A stretch of DNA of 64,000 nucleotides, from positions 434,001 through 498,000 of the forward strand of contig NZ_CP090063.1 of NCBI RefSeq assembly GCF_021391495.1, in the 5' to 3' direction. The position numbers were made by a program, and so were the translations under genes. Shown in pieces: positions 16,211-27,323 of this stretch (the stretch's first letter is position 1; every line of letters begins with the position of its first letter). The stretch is from Amycolatopsis acidiphila (GTDB taxonomy: Bacteria > Actinomycetota > Actinomycetes > Mycobacteriales > Pseudonocardiaceae). The notes beneath the pieces are model-generated. The model searched no databases. It worked only from the letters and a program-made list of their open reading frames with translations, and was not told the origin of the DNA.

Positions 16211-18675
16211 CGATGGCGCCAGAAGAGCCCAAGACGGAGACCCCGGTTCCGGAGGGGCACGTCAAGCTCACGATCGACGGCGAAGAGGTCATCGCGCCCA
16301 AGGGCGAGCTGCTGATCCGTACCGCCGAGCGGCTGGGGACCGTGATCCCGCGGTTCTGCGACCACCCGCTGCTCGACCCGGCGGGCGCCTGCCGTCAGTG
16401 CCTGGTCGAGGTCGAGATGGGCGGGCGCCCGATGCCCAAGCCGCAGGCCTCCTGCACGATGACCGTCGCGGACGGCATGGTCGTCAAGACGCAGCTGACC
16501 TCGCCGGTGGCGGACAAGGCGCAGCAGGGTGTGATGGAGCTGCTGCTCATCAACCACCCGCTGGACTGCCCGGTGTGCGACAAGGGCGGCGAGTGCCCGC
16601 TGCAGAACCAGGCCATGGCGCACGGGCGCGCGGAGTCCCGGTTCGTCGACACGAAGCGGACGTTCCCGAAGCCGCTGCCGATCTCGACGCAGGTGCTGCT
16701 CGACCGTGAGCGGTGCGTGCTGTGCCAGCGGTGCACCCGCTTCTCCGCGCAGATCGCCGGCGACCCGTTCATCGAGCTGCTCGAACGCGGGGCGCACCAG
16801 CAGATCGGCACGGCGGAGACCGCGGACGTGCTGGACATGGCCTCGCGGACCTCGTCGGGCAAGCCGTTCCAGTCCTACTTCTCGGGCAACACCATCCAGA
16901 TCTGCCCGGTCGGCGCGCTGACCAGCGCGCAGTACCGGTTCCGCTCGCGGCCGTTCGACCTGGTGTCCTCGCCGAGCGTGTGCGAGCACTGCTCGTCGGG
17001 TTGCGCGGAGCGGACGGACTTCCGGCGCGGCAAGGTGATGCGCAAGCTCGCCGGCAACGACCCGGAGGTCAACGAGGAGTGGATCTGCGACAAGGGCCGG
17101 TTCGCGTTCCGGTACGCGCAGGCCGAGGACCGGATTCGCCGCCCGCTCGTGCGGGACTCGTCCGGTGTGCTTCGCGAGGCCTCGTGGACCGAGGCGCTGC
17201 GCGTGGCCGCTACCGGCCTGGCGAAGGCGCGTGACGCGCGCGGGGTAGGTGTGCTGGCCGGTGGCCGGCTGACCTTGGAGGACGCGTACGCGTACTCGAA
17301 GTTCGCGCGGGTTGCCTTGCGCACCAACGACATCGACTTCCGGGCCCGCGCGCATTCGGACGAGGAGCTGTCGTTCCTCGCCACCCAGGTCGTGGGCACC
17401 CCCCAGGACGACGGGGTGACCTTCGCGGCGCTCGAGAAGGCGCCGACGGTGCTGTGCGTGGCCTTCGAGCCGGAGGACGAGGCGCCGATCGTGTTCCTGC
17501 GGCTGCGCAAGGCGGCCCGCAAGCGCACCGCGAAGATCGTCCACCTGGGACAGTGGACGACGTCCTCGGTCCGCAAGACCTTCGGTGAGCTGCTGGCCTG
17601 CCCGCCCGGCGGGGAGCCCGCCGCGCTGGCGGCCCTCGCGTCGCATGCGCCCGACCTGGACGCGGCACTGACCGCCGAGGGCGCGGTGATCCTCGTCGGC
17701 GAGCGTGCCGCCGAGGTGCCGGGCCTGTTCTCCGCCGTGCACGAGCTGGCCGCGCGGACGGGCGCCAGGGTCGCGTGGATCCCGCGGCGCGCCGGCGAGC
17801 GGGGTGCGCTGGAGGCCGGCGCCGCGCCGACGCTGCTGCCCGGTGGCCGTCCGGTCACCGACGCGGCGGCTCGCGCGGAGGTCGAAAGCTCCTGGGGCGT
17901 CTCGGTTCCCGCCGAACCGGGCCGCGACACCAGCGGCATCGTCGCGGCGCTCGCGGACGGTTCGCTGAGCGGCGTCCTTGTCGGCGGCGTCGATCCGAAC
18001 GACCTGCCGGATCCCGGGCTGGCGCGACGTGCGCTGGAGCAAGCCGATTTCGTGGTGAGCCTGGAGCTGCGGCCCAGCGACGTCACGGAGCGCGCCGACG
18101 TGGTCCTGCCGATCGCGCCGGACGTCGAGAAGGCGGGCAGCTACCTGAACTGGGAGGGCCGCCGCCGCCCGTTCGACATCACGCTGGAGAACACCGGGGC
18201 GCTGCCCGACTGCCGGGTGCTCGACACCCTGGCCGTCGAGATGGACGCGGACCTGTTCACCCAGACCTCGGCCGCCGCGTACGGCGATCTGGCCCGGTTG
18301 CCGCTTTGGGTGACGCGCCCGCCGTTCGTGCCGGTCGCCGCTTCGCCCGCCGGGCGGGAGCTCGACCGCGGGCAGGTCCGGCTGGCGACCTGGCGGCAGC
18401 TGCTGGACAACGGATCGCTGCAGGCCGGCGAGCCGCACCTGGCCGGGACGGCGCGTCGCGCGGTGGCGCGGGTGTCGCCGGTCGCGGCGCGCGAGCTGGG
18501 CGAGACGGTCACGGTGTCCAACGAGCGGGGTTCGATCACGCTGCCGGTCGAGGCGGCCGACGTGCCGGACGGGGTCGTCTGGCTGCCCGCCGACTCCGAC
18601 GGTTCCCGCGTGCGGGCCACACTCGGCGCCGGGCACGGGGCAGAGGTTTCCATCGAGGCGGGAGGCGAGCGATGA
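16207..18675 (+). CDS. nuoG: NADH-quinone oxidoreductase subunit G
   Basis: The 822-residue 75-kDa-type subunit. The N-terminal ferredoxin domain binds [2Fe-2S] (RFCDHPLL, then [10 protein letters not shown]), followed by [13 protein letters not shown] and [10 protein letters not shown] for [4Fe-4S] clusters. A further four-Cys motif (CEHCSSGC and ICDKGRFAF, near residues 258-300) corresponds to N7, present only in some bacteria. The C-terminal two thirds are a molybdopterin-oxidoreductase-like fold without evident catalytic function. ATG 16207 overlaps the nuoF stop. GC-rich low-complexity Ala/Arg/Glu segments occur in the last 250 residues. Confidence 0.95.
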   Translation: MTMAPEEPKTETPVPEGHVKLTIDGEEVIAPKGELLIRTAERLGTVIPRFCDHPLLDPAGACRQCLVEVEMGGRPMPKPQASCTMTVADGMVVKTQLTSPVADKAQQGVMELLLINHPLDCPVCDKGGECPLQNQAMAHGRAESRFVDTKRTFPKPLPISTQVLLDRERCVLCQRCTRFSAQIAGDPFIELLERGAHQQIGTAETADVLDMASRTSSGKPFQSYFSGNTIQICPVGALTSAQYRFRSRPFDLVSSPSVCEHCSSGCAERTDFRRGKVMRKLAGNDPEVNEEWICDKGRFAFRYAQAEDRIRRPLVRDSSGVLREASWTEALRVAATGLAKARDARGVGVLAGGRLTLEDAYAYSKFARVALRTNDIDFRARAHSDEELSFLATQVVGTPQDDGVTFAALEKAPTVLCVAFEPEDEAPIVFLRLRKAARKRTAKIVHLGQWTTSSVRKTFGELLACPPGGEPAALAALASHAPDLDAALTAEGAVILVGERAAEVPGLFSAVHELAARTGARVAWIPRRAGERGALEAGAAPTLLPGGRPVTDAAARAEVESSWGVSVPAEPGRDTSGIVAALADGSLSGVLVGGVDPNDLPDPGLARRALEQADFVVSLELRPSDVTERADVVLPIAPDVEKAGSYLNWEGRRRPFDITLENTGALPDCRVLDTLAVEMDADLFTQTSAAAYGDLARLPLWVTRPPFVPVAASPAGRELDRGQVRLATWRQLLDNGSLQAGEPHLAGTARRAVARVSPVAARELGETVTVSNERGSITLPVEAADVPDGVVWLPADSDGSRVRATLGAGHGAEVSIEAGGER

Positions 18676-19997
18676 CACCGTTACTCGCGCAGGAACAGCT
18701 GACCAGGGCGGAGCTGCTGGCCGACGACCCGTGGTGGCTGATCCTGATCAAGGCCGTCGTGATCCTGCTGATCGGGCCGATCCTGACGATCCTGCTGATC
18801 GTCTGGGAGCGCAAGGCGGTCGGGCGGATGCAGAACCGTCCCGGCCCCAACCGCGTCGGCCCGAACGGCTACCTGCAGTCCCTCGCGGACGCGATCAAGC
18901 TGCCGTTCAAGGAACAGATCATCCCGGACACCGCCGACCGCAAGGTGTACTTCCTCGCGCCGGTGATCGCGGTGGTGCCTTCGCTGATCGCGCTGGCGGC
19001 GATCCCGTTCGGGCCCGAGGTGTCGATCTTCGGACAGCGCACGGTGCTGCAGCTGGTCGACCTGCCGGTCGGGGTGCTGGTGATCCTGGCCTGCTCGTCG
19101 GTCGGGGTCTACGGGATCGTGCTCGCGGGCTGGTCCTCGGGCTCGCCGTACCCGCTGCTGGGCGGGTTGCGCTCGGCGGCGCAGGTGATCTCCTACGAGA
19201 TCGCGATGGGCCTGTCGATCGTCGCGGTGGTGCTGTACGCGCAGTCGATGTCCACCGGGGACATCGTGAACGCGCAGGCGCACGGCTGGTACTTCTACCT
19301 GACGATCCCGAGCTTCGTGATCTACCTGATCTCGATGGTCGGCGAGACGAACCGGGCGCCGTTCGACCTGCCGGAGGCGGAGTCGGAGCTGGTCGGCGGG
19401 TTCCACACCGAGTACTCGTCGATGAAGTTCGCGATGTTCTTCCTCGCCGAGTACGTCAACATGGTGATCGTCTCGGCGTTCTGCACGACGCTGTTCCTCG
19501 GCGGCTGGATGTTCCCGTTCGTCGGGCTGGACTCGCCGCTGAACCAGGGGTGGCTGCCGCTGATCTGGTTCGCCGTCAAGCTGTTCGCGCTGCTGTTCGG
19601 GTTCATCTGGCTGCGCGGCACGCTGCCGCGGTTCCGGTACGACCAGTTCATGAAGCTGGGCTGGAAGGTCCTGGTGCCGGCGAACCTGGTGTGGATCGTC
19701 GTGGTCGTGGCGTTCCGCGCGATCCGGCAGAATGGCGGGCTGTCCACGTCCCAGGTCGTGATCGGCGTGGTCATCGTGGCCGTCGTCGCGATCGCCGTCG
19801 CGCTGCTCGTGCCGGACCGGCGCCCGCCCGAGGACGACCGCGTGCCGATCACCGGTGGCGGCTTCCCGCTGCCGCCGCTGGACTTGCACGTGCCGCAGGT
19901 GCCGGACCGCGCCGCCGCCGCGAAACGGAAGGGCCGGCGTGCGGTTCCGGCCGCCACAGAACCTGCGCAGGTTGGGAGTTCCGATGGGAATGTTTGA
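18672..19997 (+). CDS. nuoH: NADH-quinone oxidoreductase subunit H
   Basis: A 441-residue membrane subunit that completes the quinone chamber. About eight helices plus one extra are visible; conserved loops are [49 protein letters not shown] and [12 protein letters not shown] final helix ([19 protein letters not shown]) and a cytoplasmic Pro-rich tail of about 60 residues extend it beyond E. coli NuoH (325 residues), as in other actinobacteria. It overlaps nuoG by 4 bp and nuoI by 14 bp. Confidence 0.96.
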   Translation: MTPLLAQEQLTRAELLADDPWWLILIKAVVILLIGPILTILLIVWERKAVGRMQNRPGPNRVGPNGYLQSLADAIKLPFKEQIIPDTADRKVYFLAPVIAVVPSLIALAAIPFGPEVSIFGQRTVLQLVDLPVGVLVILACSSVGVYGIVLAGWSSGSPYPLLGGLRSAAQVISYEIAMGLSIVAVVLYAQSMSTGDIVNAQAHGWYFYLTIPSFVIYLISMVGETNRAPFDLPEAESELVGGFHTEYSSMKFAMFFLAEYVNMVIVSAFCTTLFLGGWMFPFVGLDSPLNQGWLPLIWFAVKLFALLFGFIWLRGTLPRFRYDQFMKLGWKVLVPANLVWIVVVVAFRAIRQNGGLSTSQVVIGVVIVAVVAIAVALLVPDRRPPEDDRVPITGGGFPLPPLDLHVPQVPDRAAAAKRKGRRAVPAATEPAQVGSSDGNV

Positions 19998-20550
19998 TCC
20001 CCTCAAGGGTTTCGGGGTCACTTTCTCGATGATGTTCAAGAAGGTGGCGACGGAGGAGTATCCGGAGATCGGTGCGCCTGCCGCGCCGCGCTACCACGGG
20101 CGGCACCAGCTCAACCGGCACCCGGACGGGCTGGAGAAGTGCGTCGGCTGCGAGCTGTGTGCGTGGGCCTGCCCGGCGGACGCGATCTTCGTCGAGGGCG
20201 GTGACAACACCGAGGACGCGCGGTACTCGCCGGGCGAGCGGTACGGCATGGACTACCAGATCAACTACCTGAGGTGCATCGGCTGCGGCCTGTGCGTCGA
20301 AGCCTGCCCCACGCGCTCCCTGACGATGATCAACTTCTACGAGATCGCCGACGACGACCGCCAGCGGCTGATCTACACCAAGGAGGACCTGCTGGCCCCG
20401 CTGCTGCCGGGCATGGAGCAGCCCCCGCACCCCATGCGCCTGGGCAACAGCGAGCAGGACTACTACGTCAACGGCCCGGAACTGGCTCGTGGCCGAGGGG
20501 TCCCCACAGGCGAGACAGTCGAGACGGCCCACGAGGAGGTCATCGGATGA
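19984..20550 (+). CDS. nuoI: NADH-quinone oxidoreductase subunit I
   Basis: A 188-residue ferredoxin-like subunit with two [4Fe-4S] clusters (N6a, N6b) bound by [12 protein letters not shown] and [12 protein letters not shown] (near residues 55-66 and 99-110). An amphipathic N-terminal helix ([12 protein letters not shown]) lies on the membrane. The C-terminal 70 residues are an actinobacterial extension. ATG 19984 overlaps nuoH. The stop overlaps, in ATGA, the start of an unrecognised repeat protein rather than nuoJ. Confidence 0.96.
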   Translation: MGMFDPLKGFGVTFSMMFKKVATEEYPEIGAPAAPRYHGRHQLNRHPDGLEKCVGCELCAWACPADAIFVEGGDNTEDARYSPGERYGMDYQINYLRCIGCGLCVEACPTRSLTMINFYEIADDDRQRLIYTKEDLLAPLLPGMEQPPHPMRLGNSEQDYYVNGPELARGRGVPTGETVETAHEEVIG

Positions 20551-21131
20551 CCAGCTCGTTCGCTATGGCTGCCAGTGGCGGGGGCGGTGTTTCCCGGGGG
20601 CGCGGGTCGCTGGTTGTGCCCGCCGCTGGCTCGGGTGTGTCCGGGGCTCCCGGCTCGCTCGCTGTCACCGCCGCTGACTCGGGTGCTTCCCGGGCTCGCG
20701 GCTCGCTCGCGGTGCCCCCCGCTGGTGTGGCCGGCGTGTCCCGGGCTCGTGACCCGCTGGCTGTTACCGCCGCTGGCTCGGGTGTTTCCGGGGCTCGTGG
20801 CTCGCTCGCGGTGCCCCCCGCTGGCGTGGCCGGCGTGTCCCGGGCTCGTGACCCGCTGGCTGTCATCGCCGCTGGCTCGGGTGTTCCCCGAGTTCGTGGC
20901 CCGCTCGCTGTGCCCCCCGCTGGCTCAGGTGCCGGGATCGCGCTGGTTCGCGGCGGCTGGCCCGCGGCGGTCACCGCGGCATCCGGTGGCACGCAGGCCC
21001 TGATCGCGCGAGCGACGCGTGGCTCCGAAACGTCCCCCGTGGTAGCCGCTCCGCCTCCCGCAGTCGTCGGCGCACCCGCGTCGTCGGTGGCGACCGCCGC
21101 CGGCACCCAGATGGAGGTGGCCGGATGCTGA
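20547..21131 (+). CDS. Tandem-repeat protein of unknown function inside the nuo operon
   Basis: A 194-residue frame placed between nuoI and nuoJ. It starts at ATG 20547, four-base overlapped with the nuoI stop, with GAGGAGG about 7 nt upstream, and ends inside the nuoJ start region. Residues 14-127 are seven tandem 16-17-residue units of the type [17 protein letters not shown]; residues 128-194 are an Ala/Val/Pro/Thr-rich tail ending EVAGC. No signal peptide, membrane helix or known domain is apparent. No such gene belongs to the canonical nuoA-N set. The DNA repeats keep several frames open on both strands, so coding is not proven; overlap with nuoI and the strong ribosome site favour this frame. 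nuoJ has its own GGAGG within its 3' end. Confidence 0.5.
   Translation: MTSSFAMAASGGGGVSRGRGSLVVPAAGSGVSGAPGSLAVTAADSGASRARGSLAVPPAGVAGVSRARDPLAVTAAGSGVSGARGSLAVPPAGVAGVSRARDPLAVIAAGSGVPRVRGPLAVPPAGSGAGIALVRGGWPAAVTAASGGTQALIARATRGSETSPVVAAPPPAVVGAPASSVATAAGTQMEVAGC
20586..20927 (+). repeat. Seven tandem 48/51-bp repeats between nuoI and nuoJ
   Basis: The array encodes seven units of 16, 16, 17, 16, 17, 16 and 16 codons. Adjacent units pair into a 99-bp higher-order repeat; the segment encoding [11 protein letters not shown] occurs twice almost base for base (about 20733 and 20832), a sign of recent unequal duplication. All unit lengths are multiples of three. Confidence 0.85.
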
Positions 21132-21937
21132 CCTCACTGGTTCTCGCACAGGCGATCGACCAGAGCACGTCGACCGGAGAGGCGGTCGCCTTCTGGATCC
21201 TCGGGCCCATCGCCCTCCTCGGCGCGCTCGGGCTGATCTTCGCCCGCAGCGCGGTCCACTCGGCACTGTTCCTCGCGATGACGATGTTCTCGCTCGCCGT
21301 GCTGTACATGGTCCAGCAGGCGCCGTTCCTGGGCTTCACCCAGATCATCGTCTACACCGGCGCGATCATGATGCTGTTCCTGTTCGTGCTGATGCTCGTC
21401 GGCAGGGAAAGCTCCGACTCGGTGGTCGAAGTCCTTCGTGGACAGCGGCTCTGGGCCGGCATCCTCGGCATCGGCATCGCGGGGCTGATCGTCACCGGGC
21501 TGCTGAACGCGCTGTCGAACGTCAGCCCGGCACCCGCGCCCAACGGCACCGCGGGCGGTCTCGGCCGGCTGGTCTTCACCACCTACCTGTTCCCGTTCGA
21601 GCTCACCTCGGCGCTGCTGATCACCGCCGCGCTCGGCGCGATGGTGCTGGCGTTCAACGAGAAGCGCGGCCGTCGCACGCAGAAGGAGCTGGTCGAGGCC
21701 CGGTTCCGCGGCGAGTACGAGCGGATCTCGCCGAAGCCAGGCCCCGGTGTCTTCGCGACCTCGCACTCGGTGACGACTCCCGCCCTGCTGCCCGACGGCA
21801 CGGTCGCGCAGGACTCGCTGTCCGCGATCATCGAGTCCACGCCGACCGCCCAGCTCGAAGCGGAGCGGAAGTTCGTGGAGGGCAAGGAGCCACACCCGGA
21901 CGCGCACGCGCTGACCGGTTCGGAGGAGAAGAAGTGA
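21125..21937 (+). CDS. nuoJ: NADH-quinone oxidoreductase subunit J
   Basis: A 270-residue membrane subunit with five helices; conserved segments are [39 protein letters not shown] (the key helix whose pi-bulge takes part in coupling) and [18 protein letters not shown] hydrophilic C-terminal tail of about 90 residues extends it past the E. coli length, as in actinobacteria. ATG 21125 has GGAGG 7 nt upstream, so translation does not depend on the preceding repeat frame even though it overlaps its last 7 bp. Confidence 0.95.
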   Translation: MLTSLVLAQAIDQSTSTGEAVAFWILGPIALLGALGLIFARSAVHSALFLAMTMFSLAVLYMVQQAPFLGFTQIIVYTGAIMMLFLFVLMLVGRESSDSVVEVLRGQRLWAGILGIGIAGLIVTGLLNALSNVSPAPAPNGTAGGLGRLVFTTYLFPFELTSALLITAALGAMVLAFNEKRGRRTQKELVEARFRGEYERISPKPGPGVFATSHSVTTPALLPDGTVAQDSLSAIIESTPTAQLEAERKFVEGKEPHPDAHALTGSEEKK

Positions 21938-22233
21938 CTCCCACCTACTACCTGCTGTTGTCGGCCCTGCTGTTCTCCATCGGCGCCGTCGGCGTGCTGG
22001 TGCGGCGGAACGCGATCGTCGTGTTCATGTGCATCGAACTGATGCTCAACGCCGTGAACCTGTCGCTGGTCACGTTCTCCCGCATCAACGGGAGCCTCGA
22101 CGGGCAGGTGATGGCGTTCTTCGTCATGGTCGTGGCCGCTGCCGAGGTCGTCGTGGGCCTGGCGATCATCATGTCCATCTTCCGGACCCGGCGCTCGGCC
22201 TCGGTCGACGACACGAACCTGCTCAAGTACTGA
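21934..22233 (+). CDS. nuoK: NADH-quinone oxidoreductase subunit K
   Basis: A 99-residue subunit with three helices, MrpC-like, carrying the two conserved membrane glutamates (in [12 protein letters not shown] and [12 protein letters not shown]) needed for proton transfer. GTG 21934 overlaps the nuoJ stop by four bases. Confidence 0.97.
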   Translation: MTPTYYLLLSALLFSIGAVGVLVRRNAIVVFMCIELMLNAVNLSLVTFSRINGSLDGQVMAFFVMVVAAAEVVVGLAIIMSIFRTRRSASVDDTNLLKY

Positions 22234-22250
22234 GGGCTAGGAGCTAGAGA

Positions 22251-24146
22251 GTGACTGCATCATCGTGGCTGCTGGTCGCGTTCCCAGCTCTGGGCGCGCT
22301 GATCCTGCTGGCCGGCGGCAGGCGGACGGATGCGTGGGGGCACCTACTCGGTTGTCTCACCGTCATCGCGTCCTTCGTGTACGGGCTGGTGCTGTTCTTC
22401 GGCAGTGACGGCAAGCCCGCCGACACGAAGATCTATTCGTGGTTCCCTGTCGGCAACCTGTCGATCGACTTCGGCTTCCGGATCGACGCGCTTTCGCTGG
22501 TCTTCATACTGCTGATCACCGGTGTCGGCTCGCTGATCCACATCTACTCGATCGGCTACATGGCCGACGACCCCAACCGCCGCAAGTTCTTCGGCTACCT
22601 GAACCTCTTCGTCGCCTCGATGCTGGTTCTGGTGCTCGGCAACAACTTCATCGCCCTCTACCTCGGCTGGGAAGGCGTCGGTCTGGCGTCCTACCTGCTC
22701 ATCGGGTGGTACACCGACCGGCCGTCGGCCGCGACCGCCGCGAAGAAGGCGTTCCTGATGAACCGGGTCGGCGACGTCGGCCTGGCCGTGGCGATCTTCC
22801 TGATGTTCAAGTACCTCGGCACGGTCAGCTACGCCGGTGTGTTCGCCAACATCGGTAGCGCCCCGCCCGGCGTGATCACCGCGATCGCGATCCTGCTGCT
22901 GCTCGGTGCGTGCGGTAAGTCCGGCCAGTTCCCGCTGCAGGCGTGGCTTCCGGACGCGATGGAAGGCCCCACTCCGGTGTCGGCCCTGATCCACGCCGCG
23001 ACGATGGTGACCGCCGGGGTCTACCTGGTGGCCCGGTCCAACCCGATCTTCAACGAGACCGCGAGCGGACGGCTGATCGTCACCCTAGTCGGCGCGGTCA
23101 CGCTGTTGATCGGGTCCATCATCGGCTGCGCCTACGACGACATCAAGAAGGTGCTCGCCTACTCCACGGTGAGCCAGATCGGTTACATGATGCTGGCCGT
23201 CGGGCTCGGCCCGTTCGGCTACGCGCTGGGCATCATGCACCTGCTGACACACGGCTTCTTCAAGGCAGGACTCTTCCTCGGCGCCGGGTCGGTCATGCAC
23301 GGCATGAACGACGAGGTCGACATGCGGAAGTTCGGCGGGCTCTACAAGCGGATGCCGATCACCTTCGTCACCTTCGGGCTCGGCTACCTCGCACTCATCG
23401 GGTTCCCCTTCCTCTCGGGCTACTTCTCCAAGGACGCGATCATCGAGGCCGCGTTCGGCCAGGAAGGCTGGCGCGGCTGGGTGTTCGGCCTCGCCGCCAT
23501 GCTGGGCGCGGCGCTGACCGCGTTCTACATGACGCGACTGGTGCTGATGACCTTCTTCGGCAAGGAACGCTGGAAGGACATCAAGTCCACCGACGGCCGG
23601 GACTTCCACCCGCACGAGTCGCCCGCCGTGATGACCGTTCCGATGATCATCCTGGCGATCGGCTCGGTCGCAGCCGGCGCCTTCTTCTCCCTCGGAGACC
23701 GGCTCTCGACGTGGCTCATGCCCTCCCTGGGTGAGCTCGGCGAGGCCGAGCACACCGCGATCCCGCACTCGCTGATCCCATGGATCACGGTCCTCCTTTC
23801 CGCACTCGGCGTGCTCGTGGCATGGCTGGTGGTCGGGCGGCGCGACACCCCGGTCGAGCGGCCGGAGAACGTGTCCGCCGTGGTCCGGGCGGCCCGTCGC
23901 GACCTGTACGGGAACGCGCTGAACGAGTCGCTGGTCGCGACACCCGGGATGTGGCTCACCCGGTTCTCGGTCTACCTGGACAGCCGCGGCGTGGACGGCG
24001 CTGTCAACGGCCTGGCCGCCGCACTCGGTGGCGGGTCAGGACGGCTCAGGCGCCTGCAGACCGGTTTCGTCCGCTCCTACGCACTTTCGATGTTGGCCGG
24101 TTCGTTCGTGCTGGTCGCGGCCCTGCTGTTGGTGAGGTTCTCATGA
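22251..24146 (+). CDS. nuoL: NADH-quinone oxidoreductase subunit L
   Basis: The 631-residue distal antiporter-like proton pump with about 16 helices and the lateral amphipathic helix near the C-terminus. Conserved motifs are [17 protein letters not shown] (Glu essential), [20 protein letters not shown] (Lys), [16 protein letters not shown] and [17 protein letters not shown] 22251 starts 17 bp after nuoK with AGGAG upstream. The stop overlaps nuoM. Confidence 0.96.
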   Translation: MTASSWLLVAFPALGALILLAGGRRTDAWGHLLGCLTVIASFVYGLVLFFGSDGKPADTKIYSWFPVGNLSIDFGFRIDALSLVFILLITGVGSLIHIYSIGYMADDPNRRKFFGYLNLFVASMLVLVLGNNFIALYLGWEGVGLASYLLIGWYTDRPSAATAAKKAFLMNRVGDVGLAVAIFLMFKYLGTVSYAGVFANIGSAPPGVITAIAILLLLGACGKSGQFPLQAWLPDAMEGPTPVSALIHAATMVTAGVYLVARSNPIFNETASGRLIVTLVGAVTLLIGSIIGCAYDDIKKVLAYSTVSQIGYMMLAVGLGPFGYALGIMHLLTHGFFKAGLFLGAGSVMHGMNDEVDMRKFGGLYKRMPITFVTFGLGYLALIGFPFLSGYFSKDAIIEAAFGQEGWRGWVFGLAAMLGAALTAFYMTRLVLMTFFGKERWKDIKSTDGRDFHPHESPAVMTVPMIILAIGSVAAGAFFSLGDRLSTWLMPSLGELGEAEHTAIPHSLIPWITVLLSALGVLVAWLVVGRRDTPVERPENVSAVVRAARRDLYGNALNESLVATPGMWLTRFSVYLDSRGVDGAVNGLAAALGGGSGRLRRLQTGFVRSYALSMLAGSFVLVAALLLVRFS

Positions 24147-25693
24147 CCTGGGTACTGGCGCTCATCCTGTTGCCGCTGGTCGGCGCGCTGGTCCTGTGTG
24201 GCCTGCGGAAGAACGACCGCACGGCGATGGCCGTCGGGCTGGCGTTCTCGATCGTCGAGTTCCTGCTGATGATCCCGATGTGGGCGACCTACCACCCCAG
24301 CGGCGACCGCCTGCAGCAGACGACGTCGATGGACTGGATCCCGACCTTCGGCATCCACATCGCATTCGGCATCGACGGCATCGCGTTGATCATGATCGCG
24401 GTGATCACCTTCCTGGTGCCCATTGTGATCGGCGCCCTGGGCACCGCGGACAAGTTGCCCGAGGGCCGCAGCGTCGGCGGTTACCTCGCATTGATCCTGG
24501 TGCAGCAGGCGCTGACCATCGCGGTGTTCGCGGCGATCGACGTGTTCCTGTTCTACGTGCTGTTCGAGATCATGCTGATCCCTATGTACTTCCTCATCGG
24601 CGGCTACGGCGGCGCGAACCGGCAGTACGCGGCGGTCAAGTTCTTCCTGTACTCCTTCCTCGGCGGTCTGATCATGCTCGCGTCGGCGATCGGCGCGTAC
24701 TCGATCTCCTCGGACAAGCTGGGCAAGGGCACGTTCGACTGGGCCACGCTGGTCACGGTCGTCCGGGACGCGCCGACCGGCACGCAGATCTGGCTGTTCC
24801 TCGGCTTCTTCCTCGCGTTCGCGATCAAGGCGCCGCTCGTGCCATTCCACACCTGGCTGCCGGACGCGGCCGGTGAGGCTCCGATCGGGGTCGCGGTGCT
24901 GATCGTGGGCGTGCTGGACAAGGTCGGCACCTTCGGGTTCCTGCGCTACTGCCTGCCGATGTTCCCCGCAGCCAGCAAGACGCTGGCGCCGCTGGTGCTG
25001 ATCCTGGCCGTGATCGGCGTGCTCTACGGCTCGATCCTCGCGGCGGGACAGCAGGACATGAAGCGTTTCGTGGCTTACGTGTCGATCGCGCACTTCGGGT
25101 TCATCGCGCTCGGCATCTTCGCGTTCACCCAGCAGGCCACCGTCGGCTCGGTGACCTACATGCTCAACCACAGCCTCGCGACCGGGATGCTGATCGTCGT
25201 GCTCGGCCTGGTCATCGCGCGCGGCGGCTCGACGCGGATCTCGGACTACGGCGGTATGTACAAGGTGACTCCTCTGCTGGGCGGCATGCTGCTCATCGCG
25301 GGTCTGTCCACGTTGTCCTTGCCGGGTACCAACTCCTTCGTCAGTGAGTTCCTGGTGCTGCTGGGCTCGTTCGAGACCCAGCCGGTCTACGCGATCCTCG
25401 CGTCGGTCGGCATGGTGCTCGCCGCGGCCTACGTGCTGTGGCTGTACCAGCGCGTCATGACCGGACCTGTCCGGGGCAACGCGCTCGTCGGCGCCGGCGG
25501 AGGACCGGGCACGGCCATCGCGCCCGAGCTCGGCGCGAAGAAGACCATCCGGGATCTGGGAGCCAAGGAGCTCGCGATCCTGGTTCCCATGGTCGTGCTG
25601 ATCATCGGCCTCGGGTTCTATCCGAAACCGGTGCTCGACACGGTCGGACCGTCGGTGCAGGCCACGCTTTCGGCCGTGCAAGGAGGGCACTGA
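24143..25693 (+). CDS. nuoM: NADH-quinone oxidoreductase subunit M
   Basis: The 516-residue second antiporter-like subunit, 14 helices. Conserved features are [17 protein letters not shown] (essential Glu), [20 protein letters not shown] (Lys), and [21 protein letters not shown] 24143 overlaps the nuoL stop (ATGA); the longer upstream open frame is not coding. nuoN starts 2 bp after its stop. Confidence 0.96.
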   Translation: MTWVLALILLPLVGALVLCGLRKNDRTAMAVGLAFSIVEFLLMIPMWATYHPSGDRLQQTTSMDWIPTFGIHIAFGIDGIALIMIAVITFLVPIVIGALGTADKLPEGRSVGGYLALILVQQALTIAVFAAIDVFLFYVLFEIMLIPMYFLIGGYGGANRQYAAVKFFLYSFLGGLIMLASAIGAYSISSDKLGKGTFDWATLVTVVRDAPTGTQIWLFLGFFLAFAIKAPLVPFHTWLPDAAGEAPIGVAVLIVGVLDKVGTFGFLRYCLPMFPAASKTLAPLVLILAVIGVLYGSILAAGQQDMKRFVAYVSIAHFGFIALGIFAFTQQATVGSVTYMLNHSLATGMLIVVLGLVIARGGSTRISDYGGMYKVTPLLGGMLLIAGLSTLSLPGTNSFVSEFLVLLGSFETQPVYAILASVGMVLAAAYVLWLYQRVMTGPVRGNALVGAGGGPGTAIAPELGAKKTIRDLGAKELAILVPMVVLIIGLGFYPKPVLDTVGPSVQATLSAVQGGH

Positions 25694-25695
25694 AA

Positions 25696-27258
25696 GTGAT
25701 CCACGTGCTGGCCCAGCAAGGGCAGATCGCTATGCCGCAGGTCGAGTACGCCGCGATCCTGCCGGTGCTGATCGTGCTCGCGGCGGGGTGCGTCAGCGTG
25801 CTGTTCGAGGCGTTCTTGCCACGGCACATGCGCTGGCCCGGACAGGTCGTGCTGAGCCTGCTGGCGCTCGTCGCCGCCGGCATCTCGCTGGCCGTCTACG
25901 TCAGTGGCTCCCCCAAGGCAGGGCTCACGACCCTGGCAGGCGCGATCTCGGTCGACAAGCCCGCCCTGTTCCTGTGGGGCACGCTGCTCGCACTGGCGCT
26001 CGGCGCGGTGTTGCTGATCGCCGATCGTTCTGTCGAGCCCGGTGGTGCCTTCGTGGCACAGGCGTCGATCCGTCCCGGCACGTTCCAGGACCGTGCGCAG
26101 GTCGGGTCGACCGGGATGCAGACCGAGGTCTTCCCGCTGACGTTGTTCGCCCTCGGCGGCATGATGACCTTCTGCGCGGCGAACGACCTTCTGACAATGT
26201 TCATCGCGCTCGAGGTGCTGAGCCTGCCGCTCTACCTCATGTGTGGTCTCGCACGGCGTCGTCGCCTCCTTTCCCAGGAATCGGCGGTCAAGTACTTCCT
26301 GCTCGGTGCCTTCTCCTCGGCGTTCTTCCTCTACGGCCTCGCTTTGCTCTACGGCTATGCGAACTCGGTCAAGCTGGCCGATATTGCCAACGCTGCGGCG
26401 GGGTCGGACCGCTCGGACACGCTGTTGTTCGCCGGGATGGGCCTGCTCGTGGTGGGCCTGCTGTTCAAGGGGTCGGTCGGGCCCTTCCACACCTGGACGC
26501 CGGACGTCTATCAGGGCGCGCCGACGCCGGTGACCGCATTCATGGCGGCTTGCACGAAGGTGGCCGCGTTCGGTGGGATCCTGCGGGTGCTCACAGTCGG
26601 CTTCGAGTCGACGAGCTGGGAATGGCGCGGGGTGCTGTGGGCGGTCGCAATCGTCTCGATGGTCATCGGCGCGATCCTCGGCCTGACGCAGACCGACGTG
26701 AAACGCATGATCGCCTACTCGTCCATCGCGCACGCCGGGTTCCTGCTCGTGGGCACGATCGCGATGACCGAGCAGGGGCTTTCGGGGACGTTGTTCTACC
26801 TCCTCGCCTACGGGTTCACGACACTCGCCGCGTTCGGTGTGGTGTCGCTGGTGCGCGACTCGTCCGGTGAGGCGACACACCTCTCGGCCTGGGCCGGCCT
26901 GGCGAAACGTTCGCCGGTGCTGGCGGGCGTGTTCACGTTCCTGTTGCTCGCCCTCGCCGGCATTCCATTGACCAGTGGGTTCGTCGGGAAGTTCGTGGTG
27001 TTCTCGGCTGCGCTGCAGGACGGGATGGCACCGCTGGTGGTGATCGCGCTGGTGTTCAGTGCGGTCGCGGCGTTCTTCTACCTGCGAGTGGTCGTGCTGA
27101 TGTACTTCTCGCAGCCGGCGACGGACGGCCCGACAGTGAGCGTGCCCGGCGCGTTCACGACAGCGGCGATCACGCTCGGCGTGATCATCACACTGCTGCT
27201 CGGCGTGGTCCCGTCATTCGCACTCGGATGGGCCGGGGCGGGCACGTTCGCCTTCTGA
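25696..27258 (+). CDS. nuoN: NADH-quinone oxidoreductase subunit N
   Basis: The 520-residue third antiporter-like subunit, 14 helices, last gene of the operon. Conserved are MFIALEVLSLPLYLMCGLAR, FKGSVGPFHTWTPDVYQGAP and KRMIAYSSIAHAGFLLVG. GTG 25696 was chosen because it follows nuoM by two bases and gives a normal N-terminus (IHVLAQQGQIAMPQVEYAAI). An intrinsic terminator follows 21 bp after the stop, closing a transcript of about 16 kb. Confidence 0.95.
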   Translation: MIHVLAQQGQIAMPQVEYAAILPVLIVLAAGCVSVLFEAFLPRHMRWPGQVVLSLLALVAAGISLAVYVSGSPKAGLTTLAGAISVDKPALFLWGTLLALALGAVLLIADRSVEPGGAFVAQASIRPGTFQDRAQVGSTGMQTEVFPLTLFALGGMMTFCAANDLLTMFIALEVLSLPLYLMCGLARRRRLLSQESAVKYFLLGAFSSAFFLYGLALLYGYANSVKLADIANAAAGSDRSDTLLFAGMGLLVVGLLFKGSVGPFHTWTPDVYQGAPTPVTAFMAACTKVAAFGGILRVLTVGFESTSWEWRGVLWAVAIVSMVIGAILGLTQTDVKRMIAYSSIAHAGFLLVGTIAMTEQGLSGTLFYLLAYGFTTLAAFGVVSLVRDSSGEATHLSAWAGLAKRSPVLAGVFTFLLLALAGIPLTSGFVGKFVVFSAALQDGMAPLVVIALVFSAVAAFFYLRVVVLMYFSQPATDGPTVSVPGAFTTAAITLGVIITLLLGVVPSFALGWAGAGTFAF

Positions 27259-27278
27259 TCGCTCGGACGCCTGCGCAA

Positions 27279-27316
27279 CGGGTGTCCACGCCGGTTATCG
27301 CCGGGGTGGACACCCG
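27279..27316 (+). terminator. Intrinsic terminator of the nuo operon
   Basis: CGGGTGTCCACGCCGG (27279-27294) pairs with 27301-27316 (16 bp, one mismatch) around a 6-nt loop and is followed by TTTG, 20 bp after the nuoN stop. Confidence 0.8.
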
Positions 27317-27323
27317 TTTGCCA

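Noticed and set aside
15988..18678. Very long open frame (about 900 codons) antisense to nuoG
   Set aside because: It mirrors nuoG, is Arg/His/Gln-rich, lacks any recognisable domain and has no ribosome site; such mirror frames are a common result of high GC.
20586..20927. CRISPR-like reading of the nuoI-nuoJ repeats
   Set aside because: Units are contiguous without spacers, are in frame and have no cas genes nearby.
24077..25690. Long minus-strand frame antisense to nuoM
   Set aside because: Composition is extreme (His, Asp, Arg) and it exactly shadows nuoM; nuoM has helices and motifs that prove the plus frame.
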